Positions 31,416-43,719 are shown, numbered from the stretch's first letter. The stretch is DNA of 64,000 bases from Tridacna crocea (GCA_943736015.1 OX031069.1:39962728-40026727); one strand, 5' to 3'. The notes: generated by a model from the letters alone, not told the origin. Translations and numbers: made by a program.

Positions 31416-31889
31416 TCCAGGAAAATGAGAGTTCTTTGTGATCTATTTTACCTTCGAGCAAGTCTTTCCGATATGAGACATGCTCTTGCAAAAGGGGGCT
31501 TACTGATCATTAGTCAAATGGATTTTATTGACCCGTAATTATGATTTGCGATACGGAGATGCACCAAACCGCCTTTATTCTAGAGTACGGTTCATATAAC
31601 TCTAATCTTTATCTCATGAAATGAACGTATTTTTTCCCGCTCTTCCACTTCATAAAATACGACATCATTTTCATGATTAATGCCAAGCATAATTATTTCG
31701 TGTTCTCGAAATGGAAACATAATTTTATTGCATTTATCTATCCTCATTATTTATCAAATTGTTGGCTTCCACTCGAAAAGTAACCTTGATTTCTTTTACA
31801 TAATTACATCCCCCAAAAACCTGCAGTACTTTTGGGGAAAAAAAAGAAAACAGATTTTTTTTTTCGTTTGAATGATGTATAACCTCCAG
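31416..31889. other. Non-coding stretch
   Basis: An F5 left end (AAAAGGGGGCTTACTG) lies near 31490. The rest is featureless. Confidence 0.4.
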
Positions 31890-32117
31890 TTAACTCTTTC
31901 CCACACAATCCCGACTTTTAATGACCCTTAGAAAGCGGCCTATCGAAAACATTGTGGGAAAAGGAGAAAATGCTGGTAACCAGCATTTTCTCCTTTCCCC
32001 ACAATATTTTCAACCCTGTCAAAGTCAGAAATAATCATATTAACAAGGTTTAATTTGTTGTCTGCAGATGCTTTGAATTCGGTCCATTCCAAAAATTTGT
32101 CGTTTGGTAAAGAGTTC
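31890..32117. mobile_element. F1 element, full length
   Basis: It starts TTAACTCTTTCCCACACAAT and ends GTCGTTTGGTAAAGAGTT. The hairpin at about 31958-32005 is nearly perfect. Confidence 0.85.
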
Positions 32118-32984
32118 AACATTATTAAGGTCAAACGATGACGACATTTCACATATTAATGCGTTTTCATGGGGTTTTTTCCGTAATGTGGCCTGCAGTG
32201 CTTTATTCTTCCAGCCAGGGGAAATTGAATCAGAGTTTCCAGGTTAAATTGACATATTAATTTACTCATTTTTTTCCCCTTTTTATGCGGCTTAGCAAAA
32301 AGAAGTAGCTACATGGCTCGCAACACGCAAAAAAGAGCATTCTGATATTTGTCTCAGATCAGCATCCGCAGTTCGCACAGGGCAATCCGAAAGTGCTCTT
32401 TACCACCCCTCACAACATACGTCAGTGTGACGTCACAGGTAATGATATCTGACCCTTGTTATAAAGTCAGTGTGCGTGTTTGGTTAGACTTTTTTTTGTA
32501 ATCGTTCCTTTAAATGATCTGAAAAAGTCTTTAGACCTCCAAAGCGTACAATGCCTAGGGACTTTGTTTTTTGTCAAAGCTTTTGTTAACTACTTATAAT
32601 AATGGAATAGACTTCGACCAACTATTAAAACCCAATCACTTTTTGATATTTGGTCAAAGTATTTGTGCATAAAGACATCTGCTTCCTGTCTAAAACATCA
32701 GAATATTAAATGTATTCATCTAATGTCTTTGATAAATACATGACAGTCTTTGTAGTCCGTTTGTATCCACCCAAGCTAGCCTCATTATATCTTCATATCG
32801 TACTTACTTTTCAATATGGCGGACATTAGTTACGAAAATGCGCAGGTCCGATATCACTTCCTGTGACGTAGGTTGTTACCCTTGTTTACGACTACATGAT
32901 AAAATCAGGCTTTTGGCCATTATTAGGAAACTATACAGATTAAAGGATAAATGGCTCAATGGTGGCAATTATTCTGTCTCTGTC
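32118..32984. other. Non-coding stretch
   Basis: A decayed F2 hairpin is at about 32335-32400. A CRE palindrome TGACGTCA is at 32428-32435. No gene was seen. Confidence 0.4.
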
Positions 32985-33130
32985 ATGCTCCACGGGACAT
33001 AGTTCTCATCCGAAAGACTATTAGTAGTTTCATATGGCCAGCTTTGGGGACCGAACCCACACCCTAAAGTGAACCGAAACATCACGTTCACGGGTCCTAC
33101 TCTCTACCTATTGAGCTATGCGAATTGGTG
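32985..33130 (-). repeat. SINE family D, truncated
   Basis: The reverse complement has ATAGCTCAATAGGTAGAG and GTGGGTTCGGTCCCCAAAG, then ATACTAATAGTCTTTCGGAT-type body sequence as in the copy at 31110-31415. Confidence 0.75.
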
Positions 33131-33775
33131 AAAATCCAGATAAATTGAAGGCCGCAATATAAACGGGAAAAGTTCATCCCTAGAACGCCGTAAGAAAAAA
33201 AATCCGAAGGAATGTTCATGTAAGATGACCTGAATAATAGCAATTTTATGGTTGCTTTTGTTTCAATGTTTCCGTAAAGCCGATATTGTAGATCTAAGAT
33301 TAGGTTTCACCTTTTGTGCAGCCTGATCTTAATTTACACCGGCTGTAAAGGGAACTGTACTCGCGAAAGACGCTATTTCAGGGTTTACATGGAAACTGAA
33401 GGTCACAGGATAGTGAAGGAATGTATCCAACTGTACACGTAGTTAACATTGCTGACCTAAGTCAAAATACCGCTTGATTTTTTCTATCGCCCTTTTCGAG
33501 AGAAAGGTTTCGTTTTCTTTTTCTGATCTAAGACTGAAAAAAAAAAATACAGGTTCTTTCTTTTTATCGTTTTTATGTTTGAAAAAAAAAAAGCTGTTTA
33601 AATCGTTCTTCCATTGTTTGCTTGAATTTTGTCTTTGCATAGCTCGCTTATGCGTTTGTTCTTATTCATACAAAAAAACTGAACAAAAAAATAAAAACCA
33701 TCACCAAAGCTCAGTTTTAAAATAAAGTATTTCTGCCAATGATCAGGTATCTAGAAATAAATGTAATTATCATAC
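33131..33775. other. Non-coding stretch with one F3 hairpin
   Basis: A decayed F3 hairpin is at about 33285-33345. A-runs are at 33535 and 33580. Confidence 0.45.
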
Positions 33776-33982
33776 TTAACCCCTTCCCAAACAAGCCATG
33801 GTTTTTACGTGTCTGCAGCACAAGTCTTTAGAAAACACTGTGGGAAAAGGAGAAATTGCTCGTAACGAGTGTTTTCTATCCTTTAGGAGATATTCCTACC
33901 ATTTTCATCAAATTCAAAATTGTTGTCAGCAAAATCTTTCAGTTTGGAAGAGTCTAAAATTTGTCGTTTGGGAAAAGGTTAA
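33776..33982. mobile_element. F1-family element with intact TTAA ends
   Basis: It starts TTAACCCCTTCCCAAACAA and ends TTGTCGTTTGGGAAAAGGTT with AA after it, so the terminal inverted repeats and TTAA are clear. The core is part F1 (GTGGGAAAAGGAGAAA) and part F1b (TTGCTCGTAACGAG). Confidence 0.8.
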
Positions 33983-34007
33983 AGTATTTCGGGGGAAAAA
34001 TATGAAT

Positions 34008-34262
34008 CATGCTCTAACTAAAAAGGGAGCTTACTGCACTTCCGTGATCCGTCCTTCTAAGCCAGCCATCGCGCACTCATGGAGCCGTAACAGCCACTCA
34101 TCGTAACATTTAACTAAAACGGTAGGTAGAGTGCTCCTTGGACATACAGAAAATTTGCATCAGCGAAAAGTATCGACCCAGGTCAGCCTGCGCGGACCGC
34201 GCAGGCTGACCTGGGACGACAATTTTCGCAGGTGCATGAAACTCGCTTTTTTACAGAAGATG
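34008..34262. mobile_element. F5 element
   Basis: The left end ATGCTCTAACTAAAAAGGGA is paired with the right end CGCTTTTTTACAGAAG. The near-perfect hairpin CCCAGGTCAGCCTGCGCGGA is at about 34170-34218. Confidence 0.8.
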
Positions 34263-34426
34263 GTTCATTGTTTTTTTTGCGTTTGCTCAACATCTTACTT
34301 TTTGTAAACTGTTGAAAAAATTATTGCAATGAATTTTCTATGAACCATTATGCTGTTAAATAACAGCACACCAGATTGAATTACCGAAAAGAAATGTAAA
34401 CCACCCCCTTTCTGAATTCCATCAAT

Positions 34427-34572
34427 ATGCATGAAAGCAACAGAACTTCTGATTGGCTAAACCATTTTGTTTAGCCAATCAGAGGTTCTGTTACTTTCAC
34501 AGTCCACAAATCTTTAACAATAAGACTAAGAACGTTCTCAAGAACGGTTGGTAAATACGAACCCAGGTGAGC
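34427..34572. mobile_element. F6 hairpin element, left end truncated
   Basis: The centre CTGATTGGCTAAACC / GTTTAGCCAATCAGA and right end AGAACGGTTGGTAAATACG match 7091-7266. Confidence 0.75.
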
Positions 34573-34869
34573 TACATTGTATGACCCATGCTCTAGCAAA
34601 AGCGGGTTTAATGCATATCCATAAAGCATTACATTATACCAACCAAATCATCAGGTAATATGGGTACATAACATTCATGTTGCCTATTTATGGTATCATT
34701 CCATTAAATGGAGCATTTTCATCTAAACAAAATCAATTAAGTAAAACTGCAAAACAAATACTCTGTGTTTCTCAATATTCTGAATGTCTGATTTCACGTC
34801 TGTATTTGAGAAGAAGGGCAAATAACGACACATATTTCTGTGAATTTGTCGTAGTTGTGTACCTTGTTC

Positions 34870-35410
34870 ATTGTGGCTCCGCATGAGCGGCGGCACTATA
34901 TTTTCATTCGATTTTGAAAAGTACCTATGGAGGCAGCCATATTGTTTACTCGGCTTCACGTCTTTTCGTAACTAGCTCATTTCGTGTCTAGGCCATTTCG
35001 TACAATTGTGGTCATTTCGTACCCACTTATATTTTTTTTCTTTTGGCCATTTCATACGCACTTCGATCATTTCGTATCCAATTTGGTCATTTCATACCCA
35101 GTTTTTTATTAAGAATTTGGTAATTTAGAACCTACTTTTAATACTATTTTCTTGTGTTGTTTCTCGAATGACAACTGCTTTTATACAGAGTTCCAAATGA
35201 AATTATTTTAATTTCACCGAAGAATGGCTATGGTTTTCTTACCATTATTGGTTCCTTTTCTTTGTAAAGTTTTAAGTTGCAGTCTAAGGATTTTTTAGGA
35301 CTTCTCATTTCATTTCTCACCGAGTTCTGCAAAAATTTACTTTGGTCAATTTGAAATGCTGTATCATGCCTTACGAGTCTAATTTGTGGCAACATTGTTG
35401 TTGCGCATCA
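34870..35410. repeat. FC dispersed repeat, second copy
   Basis: CCATATTGTTTACTCGGCTT, the TCATTTCGTACC-type minisatellite core (34970-35100) and GGTCAATTTGAAATGCTG occur in the same order as at 2745-3110. This copy is longer, with about 170 extra bases before the tail. Confidence 0.7.
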
Positions 35411-35642
35411 ATATTTTTTTGTTAGAATGACTCATATGCAGGTCCTGAATGCCAGGCTAATTAGTCGACAATATCCTGGTTTAAATTTTGACCTTTGACG
35501 TTTAGAAAATTGAAAAATAGCAGAAGGTTTCGATCTGAGTCAGCTTCTGCCAACTGCGAAGGCGTACACAGGCAGAGCTCCAGATGGAGGGAGTGATTTT
35601 GATTTCAAAATATTTCAAAGGTGGAAGTATTAATTACACTCC

Positions 35643-35728
35643 ATTAAACCCTATGTTATGGGCACTCATTAGAATCGTCTCGATGAGACGATTCTAATGA
35701 GTACCCACAACATAGGGTTTAATGAAGA
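35643..35728. mobile_element. Hairpin element, about 85 bp
   Basis: The arms ATTAAACCCTATGTTATGGG and its complement, with CTCATTAGAATCGTCTCG to the centre at about 35686, pair almost perfectly. Single-family occurrence in this window. Confidence 0.75.
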
Positions 35729-36141
35729 AATAAAAGATTTAGGATATCATCACTCCCTCTTATCTGAAGCTCTGATAGGTCCATATTTCTTAAATAGGCA
35801 TGGAGCCCCCTTATCTCATACAGCATAGCAAATACATTTCTAAATGTCAAAACAGAAATAAAACAAATAAATTGGATTTTTATTCCGATAGTAGTGAAAG
35901 TTTTATTGCCTTCCCGATTGCTATTTTTGCCCCTTGTATCACTGAAAACCTTACCTATCCGGCAATTCTGACATAATCTATGTGAATGCGTTTTATTTGC
36001 GACTGACAAGCTAATATACTTCCAACAAATGAAACGCATCACTGAAGTCAGCTGAGAGAATGGCATGTAAAGCATGTGCAATGAAATTCCAGTATCAAAC
36101 GTTGTAGATAACATTGTTATTTTTTCTGTATTTTTTTTCAC
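35719..36141 (-). CDS. Unidentified 140-aa ORF
   Basis: It is the longest ORF of ordinary composition in the gene-poor middle. I see no signal peptide, domain or repeat, and no homologue comes to mind. The end (ELQIRGSDDILNLLFLH) runs into the hairpin at 35643-35728. Chance cannot be excluded in AT-rich DNA. Confidence 0.2.
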   Translation of the reverse strand: MKKNTEKITMLSTTFDTGISLHMLYMPFSQLTSVMRFICWKYISLSVANKTHSHRLCQNCRIGKVFSDTRGKNSNREGNKTFTTIGIKIQFICFISVLTFRNVFAMLYEIRGLHAYLRNMDLSELQIRGSDDILNLLFLH

Positions 36142-36229
36142 CTATTGCTGTTATTAGAACAGAAAAGGCATAACTGTCCTTTTTTGTTGTTGTTAATTTA
36201 GGAATCTAAACATGCATTTTCTTCTCGAC

Positions 36230-36700
36230 TGTTCTATCTATCTACCGATCGATCGATAAAACAATCAGATTGGTTCATTAACTGATTGATCTATCGATTG
36301 ATAAATCGATGAATCAATTAATCAGTAAATACATCGATGTCTAATTCAATGATTCAATTAACAATAAACAACATTAACGAGTAAACAATGAGTAAACATA
36401 TTTTTTAATGAACGAATCGATCAATGAATTAATCAATTAATCAATCAATGAATCAATCAATCTATCAATCAATCTATGAATGAATGAATGAATGGATCAA
36501 TCAATCAATCAGTCAACCAATCAGTCAAGCAGTTAACCAATCCATTCATTAATTAATCACGTAGTTAATTGATTATTCGGTGATTGAAACCATGTATTAA
36601 ACATGATTCAATAAAGAATTGAACGATATCAATTTTTAAACAGAATTCAACATTAATTTGAATGAATGATTGAATGAATGAATGAATGAATGAATATCAT
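36230..36700. repeat. Degenerate ATCA/AATG tetranucleotide array
   Basis: Runs of ATCAATCA, GATTGATC, GAATGAATGA and complementary units switch strand sense several times across about 470 bp. It is an old, diverged microsatellite with self-complementary segments. Confidence 0.85.
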
Positions 36701-37272
36701 AAGTGGTCGGTGTAAATCAAAGATCAGACTATGTTTCTTTAATGAAAATAACATTTGCTGTACATTCTAATCTTTATCTTCACTTTCTACAAAAAGGCCA
36801 TCGAGTCTTGCTCAACAGTTAGAGATAACCGAAGGGTTAACCTCTAATGATCAATTCGGGGAAATAATAATAATAAACATTGCTGGAATTTCAAAAACGC
36901 ACTTAGTATCTGAAACGAGGCCAACTTGGCAGTAATTATATCGGGTGCCAGTTTGATGGTCAATGAAAACTTTGGAGAAACCTGCTCGAGTAGTATGGCA
37001 TGAAATATTTCAGGCATGGAATGTTTGGATTCCTAAACAACCTGTCAAATGTTTAGCCAGTTTTGAACGCTTTTTTGGCGCCTTTATTTCGGTGAATATT
37101 GACCAAGCCCCCATATGGAAAGTGTCAAGTATACAGGGCAACTGATATTTTCCTAGATTATAGTATAGTTACACTTTACTCTTAATTGTGCTAGAAGTTC
37201 TCAAACCTGCCCAGTTTTAAGCACTTACAGATGAAAGAAAGGAGACGTGATTCAAATAATCGGATTTGCATT
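36701..37272. other. F3 remnant and non-coding DNA
   Basis: A decayed F3 copy is at 36705-36842 with right end CCGAAGGGTTAACC. The rest is featureless. Confidence 0.5.
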
Positions 37273-37500
37273 TTAACTCACTACCAAACGACAATATTTT
37301 AGGTTTGTTCACATCGAAAGCATTTGCAGACGACAAAATAAAAGTGACTGAAATTTTAAAATTTGTTTTGTGAAGGGTAGAAAACATTGTGGGAAAAAGG
37401 AGAAAATGCTGGTTACCAGCATTTTCTCCTTTTATCACAATGTTTTCCAAAGGCTTCTTTCTCAGGATCGTCAAAAAAAGAGATTGTGTGGTAAAAGGCA
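37273..37500. mobile_element. F1 element
   Basis: It starts TTAACTCACTACCAAACGAC and ends GTGTGGTAAAAGG. The hairpin at about 37391-37438 has a one-base bulge (GGGAAAAAGGAG). Confidence 0.8.
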
Positions 37501-37804
37501 GAAAACAGTGAGTGAGCAAAAGGGAAACACTTCTGGTTACCAGCAAATTTTCGCTTTCTACAACGTTTTCAAAGGGCGAATTAGAACTCGAGGATTGTTT
37601 GGTGAACGATTAATCTGTCTTTTACAACCATTGATACGAGCGTGTAGTTTGCAGACAGACTAGTATCAGACCGCAAATACCCTCAGTCTAATTTCGTTCT
37701 ACACCCTCCACTTCTCTTTATATGATACTAGTAATATGTAAGCATATTTATTACTACCGTTATGTATCACCTATTTTAGCTTTTCTGTTATTGCTGCTAG
37801 TCAA
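37501..37804. other. F1 and F3 remnants
   Basis: A partial F1 arm set (GGTTACCAGCAAATTTTCGC) is at about 37525-37615, and an F3 remnant (GACTAGTATCAGACCGC) at about 37650-37710. Confidence 0.45.
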
Positions 37805-38031
37805 TTAACCCTTTACCAAACAACAAACCTTTCGACGCATCCAAATTGAAAGCATTTGCCGATAGTAAAATTAATGACTCAAAAACGGAAACTTTTCTTG
37901 GAAAGGGTAGAAAACATTGTGGAAAAATGATAAAATGCTGGTTACCAGAATTTTACCCTTTTCCCACAGTGTTTTCAAAAAGCTTCTTTCTCAGAGTTGT
38001 AAAAACCTTTTATTGTTTAGTAAAGGTTTAA
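37805..38031. mobile_element. F1 element, full length
   Basis: It starts TTAACCCTTTACCAAACAAC and ends GTTTAGTAAAGGTTTAA. The imperfect hairpin is at about 37920-37970. A decayed F3 copy follows at 38100-38215. Confidence 0.8.
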
Positions 38032-38293
38032 GTCGACTATTTTCGGGGCTTTATACATTTCCTCTGCGATCGAAAATGGTTTGTGCGCTTAGTTACGAGT
38101 TTAGTATCAGGTGATCCACTGTTTAGATCATAGATCAGTCTACACAATCTATCCCGCCTGATCTTGTTTTATACCACTTGAAAAAGGTAAATTACTCGAC
38201 ACTGGCAATAAAGGAGTTAACCTGTTTTCTTTACAGTCAACGCTCCATATTATTTAAAGTAAATTTAGAGTTTACTACGACGACGTAAATATA

Positions 38294-38554
38294 CAGTCAG
38301 ACATAAGTTAAGCATCACAAAAACTGACTAGCAATAGCCCATGTGCTTAGACCAGCATTACTCATGTCCACAATTTGCCATTTCTGGGCTTCGGAAAGTT
38401 TTCTTGTAGCCATCCTTTCATTTGGCTCATAAAGCAGTCTGTTACTTGTCTAGTTGGTCCGTGCATAGCTTGAAGATACACCAAATGAAAGGTTATCCAT
38501 TAAAAAATAGTATGACTAAATTTGTTCGGGTGATGCTTAACTTATGTCTGACTG
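38294..38554. mobile_element. Tc1/mariner-type non-autonomous element, about 260 bp
   Basis: The ends CAGTCAGACATAAGTTAAGC and GCTTAACTTATGTCTGACTG are perfect inverted copies, extending to GCATCAC / GTGATGC. TA precedes the left end (38292-38293) and TGTATA follows the right. An internal segment (CTTTCATTTGG and CCAAATGAAAGG) is also inverted. No ORF. Confidence 0.85.
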
Positions 38555-38920
38555 TGTATATGGAAATATGTTTGCTATCCCGTCTTTGATCTGACGAAAG
38601 GAAACATTCTTGCACAACGATGAAATGTCGAATCATCATTTTTTTGCCGTAGCTATATAAGCTGGCTTTTGACCTACTTCTTTCTTATTCGTCTGGAATG
38701 AATGAATAGCAGTTTGCGATTGGTTGAAAGTATTGATATGTTTATTAAGCGGGAACATTTAGTATACACCAATATGAAATTGTTCCTTCCGTTAATTGTC
38801 AAGATCACCCCTCCCGCCTGCGAGGCTTATTTACACATGAGCTAATCGAGATGATGAGGAAAAGAATTTTTCCTGTACTAATTGGTACAATGCAGCTTAA
38901 TTGTGACCCATAATGCAAAA
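38555..38920. other. Non-coding stretch
   Basis: Nothing was recognised. Confidence 0.4.
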
Positions 38921-39350
38921 AAGGGACCTTTTAGGAACTGCGAAAAGTATGAACCCTAGTCAGACTGCGCGAATTGCGCAGTCTGACTAGGGTTGAAACT
39001 TTTCGCTTTAATTACATTTTCTGATTGAAAAGTGGTCATTGTACCTTGTTATACAATCACTTTTAAAGTATCACCTTCAACTAACCTGCACCATAGTAGT
39101 TGATCTGTCTTCATATCTAATTGATGTCAAGAATTCCCAGCTGGTCCCTATTTGCGTGACGGGGCACATTTATGTTAATCCATTAAACCGTATACCAGTA
39201 CTGTCCAAATTATATCATTCATGCTACGTGAAAACGGGGCCTAATGCACCTGCAAAAGTATCGATTCAGACCAGCCTGCACGTTAACCTGGGCCGAAACT
39301 TTTCGGTTTTAGTCAATTTTCTAGGTGTCAAAGGGCACATGTAACCCGAC
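38921..39350. mobile_element. Two F5 hairpins
   Basis: A perfect hairpin CCCTAGTCAGACTGCGC with centre GAATTC-like is at 38944-39006. A half-decayed one (GATTCAGACCAGCCTGCACG) is at about 39255-39305, with left end ACGGGGCCTAATGCACC. Confidence 0.7.
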
Positions 39351-40385
39351 TAAAGCATGTTTTACAATAAGTAGATATTTTGGATACATAATGGCTTTTC
39401 TTTGTACTTTGTACTTTGGATCATAGAGACGCATCTAGCCCCATTTGTCAGAGTATGTTTTCAAATATCTTAGTCTATGTGGCAACTGCTCCGTCTTCCA
39501 TCAATAGGTTTTATAAACATCAACACGTCTAAAATTGTACTTTTTAACAAGAAGGAATGCAATGAAACAAAATCGGTATTTGCAGGCAAAGTTACTATTT
39601 ATTTATTCCCTTTATATTGAAATACAATTCTAGTATTTCTTACTTATTCTATCTTTTCAGAGATCTTTCTTGTTAATTAGGAAAAGTACATTATACATAT
39701 AGGTCCCACCCTTCCTTTGAAACTATTTTTGTAAAGTAGTATCAAGATCAAAGTGCAGTCAGTACCTTGGTCTGTCTATATTCCTGAAAGTTCACCCAAG
39801 TACACGCTAAAAAGAAATGGACCGAAAATGCCAATAAATAAATAAAATAACATACAAAGTACATAGTCATACCGTTCGGGCGTGCTGTGTCAAGGTTTGT
39901 AGTGAGTAAAAGTTAACATAGTGGACCCGTAATAGAAAAGAGCTATTTCCACTATAATATTATCCTACAAAATTTTCTAAGATTAAAAAAGAGTATTACT
40001 GTACTACCTTCACCGGGCCACTTTTTCATTTTTGTCCTCCCAAGAATTATCATTTATAAATCTGAAACCACTATATTCTCATTACAAATTGAGATGACAA
40101 TTACCTCCCTTTTCTGAAAACAAACAAAAGTATCAACAAATGATTTCAAGATAGACATCAAAGGTATTTCTGGTCGGTTAAAAATGTGCCAAAATATTCT
40201 ATCTGTATAAATCTGTCTATCAACTGTCAAGAAATTTTATGCCATGCTGCACTAGAACTATTATGGATCCACTACTTTAAACTATTTGTGAACAGTTTCT
40301 CGTAAACTTAGTAGTATAAACTTCACCTTTTTGAATAAAGGATCAGAATTCTCTTTCTGATCAGCACCAAAATCAGTTTGAGAAA
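39351..40385. other. Non-coding AT-rich stretch, no features
   Basis: The largest repeat-free stretch of the left half. No ORF above about 60 codons with protein-like composition. Confidence 0.45.
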
Positions 40386-42106
40386 CAAGAGGGCCATGGT
40401 GGTCCTGAAGTCGCTCACCTGAGCCTATTGATAGAAAAATAACATATTCCTAGATGAGTTGTAGACAAATATTCTTACAAACTATTATGTATATTACCCT
40501 GATAATGTGACCTTTAAAGCAAGTGTAAGGCTTTTCTCGATGACTTTGTCTCGATGGCCTACTTTTCAGTCACACATAGCATGTGTAAAAACTCGGATAG
40601 ATCATCTGAAGACAAAAATGTTATAAGCGTCTCTTGTTGGCATTGGACAGAAAATGTGACCAAGGTTTTTCTAACATGTGATCTGGTGAAGTAATGTTTT
40701 ACCAAAGATGATCAATTTCACACATGTCTTAGATATCATCAAGACAAACATTATATCAAAACTTTATGAGTATTGAACCGGGCATATGGCATCTAGAGTG
40801 TATACAAGGTTTACCCAAGGTGTAACCCAATGACCTAGTTTTTGACTTGTTTCTCCGTTTCAAACCCTAACGAGATATTACCAAGGAAAAGATTAAGACA
40901 AATTTTCATAAGTGCTGTACAGAAAAAAATCACAACGTACACGAAGTATCAAAAAAGTATCAAAAGTTTGACCTTTCGACCTAGTTTTTGACCCCACATA
41001 ATTTAATTTTAAACTCATTCTAGATGTCATCAAGACTAACCTTCTGATCAACTTTCATGGTTATTGGACTAAAAATGTACTATCTAGACTGTACAAAAAC
41101 TATTTCTAATATTTGACCTCGTAACCCAACTTTTGAACCTCCAATAATCTATTTTTAAAATTGTCCAAAAAGTGATTAAGACAAACATTTCGACCAACGT
41201 TTATGAGCATTAGACTCGAAAGGTGGCTTCTAGAACATACATGGGATTTTTTCTAATTATGGACTCATTCACCTAACTTTTGCAAACACTTCCGACAAAG
41301 TTTCATAAGTATTGATCTTAAAATATGCCCTCTAAAGTGTGTCTGATTTTATAAGATTTTGCCTGGTAAACTAGTTTTTGATCCAATACGACCTACTTTC
41401 AAAGTTGCCCAAGATATTATGAAGACAAACATTCTGATCAAGTTTTTAGAGTTTCTGGCTAAAATTGATGTGACCTCTAGAGCTTACACAAGTATTTTTC
41501 TAAGATATGAATTTCTGATATTGTTTGTGACTGCATGGACATGACTCGTCTTAAAAGTCCATTTCAAATCGTTTTTGTTATTATCGAGATAACATTTTGA
41601 CCAAATTTAACCAAGATTGGATTAAAAATATGGTTGTTCTAAGATTTAACCAAGTGACCAAGGTTTTGATCTGACATGAACCTATTTTACTAGTACAAGA
41701 GATCATCAAAACCAATATTCTGACTAAGTTTTACGAGTTTTTGACTGAAACTTTTTGGCCGCTAGAGTGTACACAATGTTTTTCTGAGATGTGACCTGGT
41801 GGCATAGCACTTGACTCCACTAAACCGGTTTGGAACTCATCGTAAATAAATTATCGAATCGACATTCTGTCAAATTTTCATAAGTTTTGACGGAAAGTTT
41901 GGCCTCTATATTAAACCCAAGCTTTTTTTTTCTAAAACTTGACCCAATTACTTAGTTTTTGAACCCACCTGATCCATATTCGAAGTCGTCAGAGATATCA
42001 TCAAGACCAATATTCTGACAAAGGTTCTTGAACATGAGACTGAAAACGTCGGACACATCACGATCACAAAAGCTCACCTTGATCATTTTATGCGCAGCTG
42101 AGCGAT
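40386..42106 (+). repeat. Tandem-core repeat element, about 1.7 kb
   Basis: It opens ACAAGAGGGCCATGGTGGTC with CGCTCACCTGAG and closes AGCTCACCTTGATC with GCGCAGCTGAGCGA, so the two ends share a CTCACCT/AGCTGAG theme. The core is about eleven degenerate units of roughly 145 bp with ATCATCAAGACAAACATTCT, AAGTTT-ATGAG, TGGCCTCTAGAGTGTACA and GTGACCTAGTTTTTGA. I recognise it as a widespread bivalve/invertebrate repeat. No protein. Confidence 0.85.
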
Positions 42107-42804
42107 AAACAAAACCTAGATATGCATATTTTTTTAAACAAAAACTAGAACTGTATATATTTTCTTTAAGAATTTGAGATCAGATAAGCTTGTCCAAACT
42201 GAAAGCTTTTGAAGATGACAGTTCCAGTGTGCCTCAGATGATTAGATTTTTTCTTAGACACGGTAGAAAAAAATTTTATTTCTAGTAGCCATCATTCCGA
42301 AGGGTCGCTAAAACATGAAACGTTTTAATAGGAATTACAACCAATCCTTAAACAATAAATTAAAAAAAAAAAAACGATCCCTTAAAATTCTTTTGCAGAG
42401 GGCCGGGATCTTTTTACGTCCGTTGGAATACTCACACTTTAGATCACCGACTGAGGTCCCTTCCACCAAATATTTCATTCTTCGTTATGACTGTGTGAGG
42501 GTCTTACATGTGGCTTAGCAAGGATTGTGGGACCGTTCTGCAAACAATCCATTCATTTACACAATAATACCTTTCGACTTTTCACATGTACTGCTGATTA
42601 CAGTTCAAGTGCATCAACCACTAGTTACAAACTAAGTGTCTTAGTTGCTAACTGGTTGATTGATATGTGTCAAATCGGTATATTCATCATCCGGAAATAC
42701 GCGGTTTACCGTTCTGAAAATTGTAAGGCTCCTCTTACAAAAGAAAACTTGAGTTTCAATTTTCTATCAAAATCTGAAAACCGATGCGTTTTCCCTCTTT
42801 CAAA
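42107..42804. other. Non-coding stretch
   Basis: A decayed F1 side (AAGCTTGTCCAAACTGAAAG) is at about 42185-42260. ORFs at 42315-42518 and 42527-42823 look random. Confidence 0.4.
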
Positions 42805-43340
42805 ATGGACCGTTTTCGGATAATAGGTAAAACATGGAAACCCGCGTGGATGTCTGCTTATCGCTTCATGTGTATTCGTAAGCGGTTTGTAAAACGATAT
42901 TTCATTTGCTTTTAGAAACATGATGTAAAGGGGAGTAATAACCAGCATCCAATAGAGGGCGCATCACAGGAATCTCGAAATCGGGCTCAATCAGCCAAGG
43001 TAAGATCCACGTAGTGATCGTAAACTTGGCTCGCGAAGATGTAGACAGGGTGACTGAAGGAAATTATAACAATATCTTGACGTGGGTCATGCTATTGTAA
43101 TGAAAACATTCTCCTTTCTGCCAACAGACGGTCTATTATTCTTCGAACCTATTATTCGAAAGGTAGAGACCGTGTTCTATTTTTATCAAAGATGAAATGC
43201 TAAGAGCGATTTTATTCGATGCAGCTAGAGCTGGCTGCATCCAATGAAAAGGCGTATCGGGGGGTTGTAAAAATCAAGCTTAATCCGCCAAGGTAAGATC
43301 CACGTAGTGATCGTAAACTTGGCTGGCGAAGATGCCCTGT
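42805..43340. mobile_element. Two F9 half-elements
   Basis: 42815-43040 is the right part (AACCCGCGTGGATGTCTGCT to GGCTCGCGAAGATG). 43130-43335 has the left-side pieces (GATGAAATGCTAAGAGCG) and another right terminus (GATCCACGTAGTGATCGTAA). This suggests recombination between copies. Confidence 0.7.
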
Positions 43341-43429
43341 CTATTACATGCTCACATTTGCAAGTGAAACAAAAGTGGCGGTTTATAAGTTTTGCTGGGT
43401 GTATCTCCGTGATACATGATACCAAGTAA

Positions 43430-43640
43430 GCCATCACGTAATTATAGATCAATAAAATCCAATTTGTATAACAACCGACCAGTTCATGGGGTTCACTTGT
43501 TCTTTAACATGCAGGAAAAAAAATAACCAATAGACCTACCAAATGTTTATACTTTTGTCAGCCTGTCATGACTGCAGAGGCTGACATGGATGAATACCTT
43601 TGGTAGATGCACTTTAACACGCTTTTTATAGAGCATGACT
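43430..43640. mobile_element. F5 element, decayed
   Basis: A hairpin with TTTGTCAGCCTGTCATGACT and AGGCTGACAT is at about 43545-43600. The right end GCTTTTTATAGAGCATGAC matches other F5 ends. Confidence 0.65.
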
Positions 43641-43719
43641 GAATCATAATGTGCAACATTTACCGGTTAATGCAGTGTGATCGTAATCGGTACTGACCGA
43701 AAAGCAACATGAAGACGTG

